From Luteimonas salinisoli (lineage in GTDB: Bacteria; Pseudomonadota; Gammaproteobacteria; Xanthomonadales; Xanthomonadaceae), in contig NZ_JACCKA010000095.1 in NCBI RefSeq assembly GCF_013425525.1, positions 1-64,000 on the forward strand: 64,000 nt of DNA, given 5' to 3'. Positions 60,142 to 64,000 of the stretch are shown here, piece by piece. The notes below the pieces were generated by a model. It saw only the letters and a program-made list of their open reading frames with translations, made no database searches and was not told where the DNA came from. Made by a program: the position numbers and the translations under genes. Each line of letters opens with the position of its first letter. Positions within the stretch are counted from its first letter, which is position 1.

Positions 60142-62502
60142 CTATTCCTTCAGTGCGCGCTCGAACAGCTCGAAGATGCGCCGGTACTGGTCGTACCAGG
60201 AATCGGAGTGCTGGTAGGCGTGTCGCTCGAGCGGATAGCTGGCCAGTTCCCATTTGTCCTTGCGCAGTTCGATCAGGCGCTGCGCCAGCAGCACCGAGTC
60301 GCGATAGAACACGTTGTCGTCGATCATGCCGTGGGCGATCAGCAGATGATCCTGCAGGCCCTCGGCGAATTCGATCGGCGAGGAGATCCGATACGCCTCC
60401 GGGTCGAGGTCCGGAGTGTTGAGGATGTTGGCGGTATAGGTGTGGTTGTACTGGGTCCAATCGGTGACCGGCCGCAGCGCGGCGCCGGCCTTGAAGGTGC
60501 CGGGCTCGCGGAACAGCGCCATGAAGGTCAGGAAGCCGCCGTAGCTGCCGCCATAGATGCCGACCCGGTCGCGGTCGGCCTGTCTTTCGGCGACCAGCCA
60601 CTCGATGCCGTCGAGGTAGTCCTCCAATTCCGGATGGCCCATCTGCCGGTAGATCGCGGTGCGCCAGTCGCGGCCGTAGCCCTGCGAGGCGCGAAAATCC
60701 AGGTCCAGCACGATGTAGCCGTTCTGCACCAGCAGGTTGTGGAACATCTGCTCCCGGAAGTAGTTGGGATAGCGGTCGCTGGCGTTCTGCAGGTAGCCGG
60801 CGCCGTGCACGAAGAGCGCCACCGGATACCTGCGTCCGGGTTCCGGCGTCGCTGGCCCGTAGTACTTGCCCCAGATGGCGCCGGCGCCGTGGCGCGAAGG
60901 GACCTGCACGGTTTCCGGCTGCAGCCAGTCGTAGCGCCGGAACTCCTCGCTGCGGGTATCGGTGAGCGCACGCATCCCGCCGCCGTCGATGCCGATCACC
61001 GCCAGCTGCGGCGGCACGTAACTTTCCGAATGGCGGACCAGCAGCCGGCCGCCGTCGGGCGACTGGACGAAATCCTCCACGCCGTCGAGCGCGGTGATCT
61101 CGCGCACCGATCCGCCGTCGGCCGGCACCGCGCAGACCTCGTAGTCGCCGGGACGCTCGCGGTTGCAGACGAACAGGAAGCCGCCGCCGTCCGCCGCCAG
61201 CACCGGCGCGGACACTTCCCAGTTCCCCGAAGTCAGGGCGCGGGTGCGTCCGCCCGCGTCCAGGTACAGGTGCGAATACCCGGTGTGCTCGGAAAGGAAC
61301 CACAGCGTCCGGTTGTCCGGCATCCAGCCGAAGTCGTTGAAGCCCCAGTTGATCCAGGCCTCGTCGGAGAGGCGGTGGCGGCTGCGCAGCGCGCCGTCGG
61401 CGGGGTCGAGTGTCGCCAGCCAGCGGTCCTTGTTGTCGACCGCGTGCAGCATCAGGGCTGCGCCGCGGCTGTCGCCGCTCCAGCGCATCGCGCCCGGGCC
61501 GTCGGCCTCGATGCGCACCGCGCGCGCGCCCTTCAGCGGGTCCTTGCCGGCGGCGCGACGCAGGTGTGCGAGCGGGTCGCCGTCGATGCCCGGAAGCCGG
61601 TCGAGATCGAGCCTGCGCGGTTCGCCCGTGGTCATGTCCACCAGCCAGAACGCCTGCGGCAGCGGATCGTTGCGGCCGACCCGGGTGCGCACGTCCTCGA
61701 ACTCCTCGTAGCCCGACTCGGTGATGTATTTCGGCATCCTGCCATCGGTGCCCTTGTCGGCGCCTTTCGCTTCCGTGGCTACCAGCAGCCACCGCCCGTC
61801 CGGCGACAGCGCGCTGGCGGCGATCTCCACGTCCTTGCCCAGGTACACCGGAGCTGGCGCACGCGTGGGATCCGCGCGGCGCCAGTCGCGATCCTGCAGG
61901 CGCTGCGCCTCGCGACGCTCGCGCTCGGTGCGCAGGGTCTCCACCAGCCGCAGCTGGCGCTCGCGCAGGGCGTCGGCCGCGGGCGCCTTGCCCGGATCGT
62001 CCTCGGCCTTGAGCACCGCGGCTGCGGTCACGCCCTCGCGGGGCGTCCAGCGGAACCAGCGGTCGTTGCCGATGCGCCAGACCAGGGCGCCGTCGCTGCC
62101 CCACAGCGGCGAGGCGGCGCGCTCGTCGTCGCGGCTGAGCTGGGTCAGCGCGCCGCTGCGCAGGTCGCGCACGAAGACGTTGCCGTCGCGCACGAAGGCG
62201 GCCCGCGAGCGCCCGGCGTCGTAGACCGGCTGCAGGCCGTCAAGGTCGGCGCGCGCGGCGCCATCGATCCGGCCGGTCCCACCGCCGCCGATGTCCTGGA
62301 CCCAGGTGTCGCGCACGTCGCTGCCTTCGCGCTTGAGCGAGTAGTACGCGCGCTGGCCGTTCCATGCCCACCAGGCCTGTTCCACCGGCGGGCCGATCCA
62401 GTCCGGGTCGGCCATGATCCGATCCATGGTCAGCGTTTGCGCCGGTTGGGCGGCGAGCGAGGCTGCGAACAGCAGCAGGGACAGCGGCAGCAGACGGACC
62501 AT
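60142..62502 (-). CDS. S9 family peptidase (prolyl oligopeptidase type)
   Basis: A 786-residue secreted peptidase. Signal peptide (VRLLPLSLLLFAASLAA), a beta-propeller with KYITESGYEEFEDVRTRVG and WGFNDFGWMPDNRTLWFLSE, and a C-terminal hydrolase domain with GIYGGSYGGFLTF (Ser), AHGMIDDNVFYRDS (Asp) and YPLERHAYQHSDSW (His). It is a different subtype from the DPP IV-like enzyme at 10756, closer to the acylaminoacyl/prolyl-oligopeptidase group. ATG at 62502 is chosen because it starts the signal peptide. It has a 718-bp gap upstream. Confidence 0.88.
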   Translation of the reverse strand: MVRLLPLSLLLFAASLAAQPAQTLTMDRIMADPDWIGPPVEQAWWAWNGQRAYYSLKREGSDVRDTWVQDIGGGGTGRIDGAARADLDGLQPVYDAGRSRAAFVRDGNVFVRDLRSGALTQLSRDDERAASPLWGSDGALVWRIGNDRWFRWTPREGVTAAAVLKAEDDPGKAPAADALRERQLRLVETLRTERERREAQRLQDRDWRRADPTRAPAPVYLGKDVEIAASALSPDGRWLLVATEAKGADKGTDGRMPKYITESGYEEFEDVRTRVGRNDPLPQAFWLVDMTTGEPRRLDLDRLPGIDGDPLAHLRRAAGKDPLKGARAVRIEADGPGAMRWSGDSRGAALMLHAVDNKDRWLATLDPADGALRSRHRLSDEAWINWGFNDFGWMPDNRTLWFLSEHTGYSHLYLDAGGRTRALTSGNWEVSAPVLAADGGGFLFVCNRERPGDYEVCAVPADGGSVREITALDGVEDFVQSPDGGRLLVRHSESYVPPQLAVIGIDGGGMRALTDTRSEEFRRYDWLQPETVQVPSRHGAGAIWGKYYGPATPEPGRRYPVALFVHGAGYLQNASDRYPNYFREQMFHNLLVQNGYIVLDLDFRASQGYGRDWRTAIYRQMGHPELEDYLDGIEWLVAERQADRDRVGIYGGSYGGFLTFMALFREPGTFKAGAALRPVTDWTQYNHTYTANILNTPDLDPEAYRISSPIEFAEGLQDHLLIAHGMIDDNVFYRDSVLLAQRLIELRKDKWELASYPLERHAYQHSDSWYDQYRRIFELFERALKE

Positions 62503-63220
62503 GGCGCCCTCGTGGCGTGAGCAAACCGCCGCAGGGTAGCAGCCGGCCGTCGCGTCCGGCTGGGCCACAGGTCATGCCGGCGCCCGCACGGACGAGGAAC
62601 CGGAGCGGGAAACGCCTGAAAAGAACAGGTCCGGGAAAGCACGGGCCGGAAAAAGAACAGGGGCGCAATGCGCCCCTGCAGACTTCCCTGTTCCCGGTTG
62701 GTCCGGATCGTCCCTGTGGCGGGCAGGTTTACCAGCTGAAACCGGTGCCCGCCGAGACCGGCTTCTCGTTTCTGCGAATTGCGCCGCCAAGCGAGACGTT
62801 CGCGCGGACGCCGATCGCGCGCTGGCAGCCCAGGACTGCTCCGTCCGAGGGCGGACGCTCTGGAGCCGGCGCTGGGCGCGCGCCTGAGGTGCCCGGCGCG
62901 CGGTCGGAATCGATGCCGTCCAGGCGCGACGCGGCTGCTTCCGCTCGGCCGTCTCGCCGAAGACTCGCTCGAATCCGACGCGCCCGGCGCGTCCACCAGT
63001 GCGAGAGGCGCCTGCTCCGCTTCGCCTCCGTGGCCGCCGCCGATGACGACGGCAGCGCGCGCTCGTCTTGCGCATCTGCCTTTCCCGGGCGGACCGCGAC
63101 CGACCCGCCTGTGCCCGCATCATGCCCGGCCGCCGCGCCGTGGGAAGCGCGGCGGCGGCCGTATCCTTCACGGTTGCCGGCGCATAATGCCCGGCATAGA
63201 ACCGCTTCCCGGAGTGAGGC
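62503..63220. other. Long gap between the S9 peptidase and cydA
   Basis: A 718-bp stretch without a gene that I can support. It contains a leftward intrinsic-terminator-like hairpin (62658-62678) and, just before it on the minus strand, a short open frame ending in a barrel-like C-terminus (see findings). The right end, near 63172-63203, has TTGCCGGCGCATAATGCCC, a likely promoter for cydA. The region 62830-63170 looks like high-GC non-coding or decayed sequence. Confidence 0.5.
62658..62678 (-). terminator. Intrinsic-terminator-like hairpin, minus strand
   Basis: CAGGGGCGCAATGCGCCCCTG forms a 9-bp G+C-rich stem with a short loop. On the minus strand it is followed by TTCTTTTTCC, a T-rich tail, so it would stop leftward transcripts. 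There is no gene in front of it other than the short frame at about 62729. Confidence 0.65.
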
Positions 63221-64000
63221 GTGGATGCATTGCTGCTGTCGCGGATCCAGTTCGGATTCGTGATCTCCTTCCATGTGCTGTTCCCGGCGTTCACGATCGG
63301 CCTGTCGAGCTGGCTGGCGTTCGTGGAGTGGCGCTGGTTGCGCACCCGCGACGCGATCTGGCGCGACCTCTACTTCTTCTGGCTGCGGATCTTCGCGATC
63401 TCGTTCGGCATGGGCGTGGTGTCGGGCATCGTGATGAGCTTCCAGTTCGGCACCAACTGGTCGGTGCTGTCCGAGCGCGCCGGCAACATCCTCGGCCCGC
63501 TGCTGTCCTACGAGGTGCTGACGGCGTTCTTCCTCGAGGCCACCTTCCTCGGGGTGATGCTGTTCGGCTGGCGCAAGGTGTCCGAGAAGCTGCACTTTCT
63601 CGCCACCTGCATGGTCGCAGTCGGCACCCTGATCTCGACGTTCTGGATCATCTCGGCCAACAGCTGGCTGCATACCCCGGCCGGCTACGAGCTGGTAGGC
63701 GAGGTGTTCCATCCCGCCAGCTGGTGGGAGGTGATCTTCAACCCATCGTTCCCGTACCGGCTGGCGCACATGGTGCTGGCGGCCTTCATCACCACCTGCT
63801 TCGTGATCGGCGGGGTCGGCGCCGGCTACCTGCGCCGCGGCGTGCATGCCGACGCGGCGCAGCGGATGCTGCGGGCAGCGGTGGTGTTCGCAGCGCTCAC
63901 GGTGCCGTTGCAGATCCTGGTCGGCGACCTGCACGGGTTGAAGACCCGCGAGGTCCAGCCCACCAAGGTGGCGGCCATGGAGGGGCACTGGGAGCATGGA
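63221..64000 (+). CDS. cydA: Cytochrome bd-type ubiquinol oxidase subunit I, 5' part
   Basis: The first 260 codons of a CydA/CioA protein, cut by the window end. The start GTGGATGCA reads (M)DALLLSRIQFGF, a typical CydA N-terminus, then FHVLFPAFTIGLSSWLAF (the haem-ligand His lies in SFHVLFP), FGMGVVSGIVMSFQFGTNW, and later TREVQPTKVAAMEGHWE, the conserved QPxKxAxxEG quinol-site motif. It oxidises quinol and reduces O2. The Q-loop length, which separates CydA from cyanide-insensitive CioA types, is outside the window. A GGAGTGAG ribosome site precedes the GTG. Confidence 0.93.
   Translation, partial: MDALLLSRIQFGFVISFHVLFPAFTIGLSSWLAFVEWRWLRTRDAIWRDLYFFWLRIFAISFGMGVVSGIVMSFQFGTNWSVLSERAGNILGPLLSYEVLTAFFLEATFLGVMLFGWRKVSEKLHFLATCMVAVGTLISTFWIISANSWLHTPAGYELVGEVFHPASWWEVIFNPSFPYRLAHMVLAAFITTCFVIGGVGAGYLRRGVHADAAQRMLRAAVVFAALTVPLQILVGDLHGLKTREVQPTKVAAMEGHWEHG

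Overview
The window is high-GC DNA from a gammaproteobacterium, most likely a Xanthomonadaceae member of the Lysobacter/Luteimonas/Pseudoxanthomonas/Xanthomonas type. The evidence is a xanthomonadin-like aryl-polyene gene block, two sugar-type TonB-dependent receptors (TBDTs), several S9 peptidases, an XAC0095-like protein, and many GTAG-headed short palindromes resembling the REP/SMAG elements of Stenotrophomonas and relatives. All functions below are inferred from the sequence alone.

Layout. (1) 1-9.8 kb: aryl-polyene (xanthomonadin-type) genes. These are an RND/MMPL exporter cut by the window edge, a hot-dog dehydratase, a FabG reductase, a CPA2 antiporter, a flavin-dependent halogenase, a GT2 glycosyltransferase and two ketosynthase-type proteins. 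(2) 9.8-14 kb: a YdcF-like protein, a dipeptidyl-peptidase-type S9 enzyme and a YfcG-like GST, separated by REP palindromes. (3) 14-21 kb: sugar metabolism. A GH3 lipoprotein with a LacI regulator faces a De Ley-Doudoroff galactose pair (dgoK, dgoA) with a divergent LysR regulator. (4) About 21.2-26.2 kb (possibly to 27 kb): a lower-GC array of gene cassettes separated by integron attC sites, with no integrase in view. Two attC sites are each split by an insertion sequence, an IS3-family element with a 3-bp target duplication and a decayed IS110-family element. (5) 27-29 kb: a small accessory operon (alpha/beta hydrolase, methyltransferase, DUF6506-like). (6) 29.3-47.4 kb: a xyloglucan utilisation locus in one direction, TBDT, GH74, GH2, CE20-like acetylesterase, GH35, GH31, GH95 and an MFS sugar porter. 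(7) 47.8-55.7 kb: an opposing operon, TBDT, SapC-like, cupin-8, tryptophan-halogenase-like protein and SSS symporter. (8) 56-64 kb: housekeeping genes, a UvrD/Rep helicase, hemF, an S9 peptidase and the start of cydA.

How the genes could work together. The GH74 enzyme cuts the xyloglucan backbone, the TBDT imports oligosaccharides, and CE20, GH95, GH35, GH31 and GH2/GH3 enzymes remove acetyl, fucose, galactose, xylose and glucose. The MFS and SSS carriers take sugars across the inner membrane, and dgoK/dgoA can complete galactose breakdown. One 14-bp LacI-type palindrome (TGACAGCGTTGTCA) occurs upstream of both the GH3 gene and the second TBDT operon, suggesting a shared regulator.

The least expected element is the orphan cassette array. 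It carries several unrecognised small or membrane proteins, a 43-residue basic microprotein and a cassette with an XRE regulator, an XAC0095-like gene and a palindromic operator between them.
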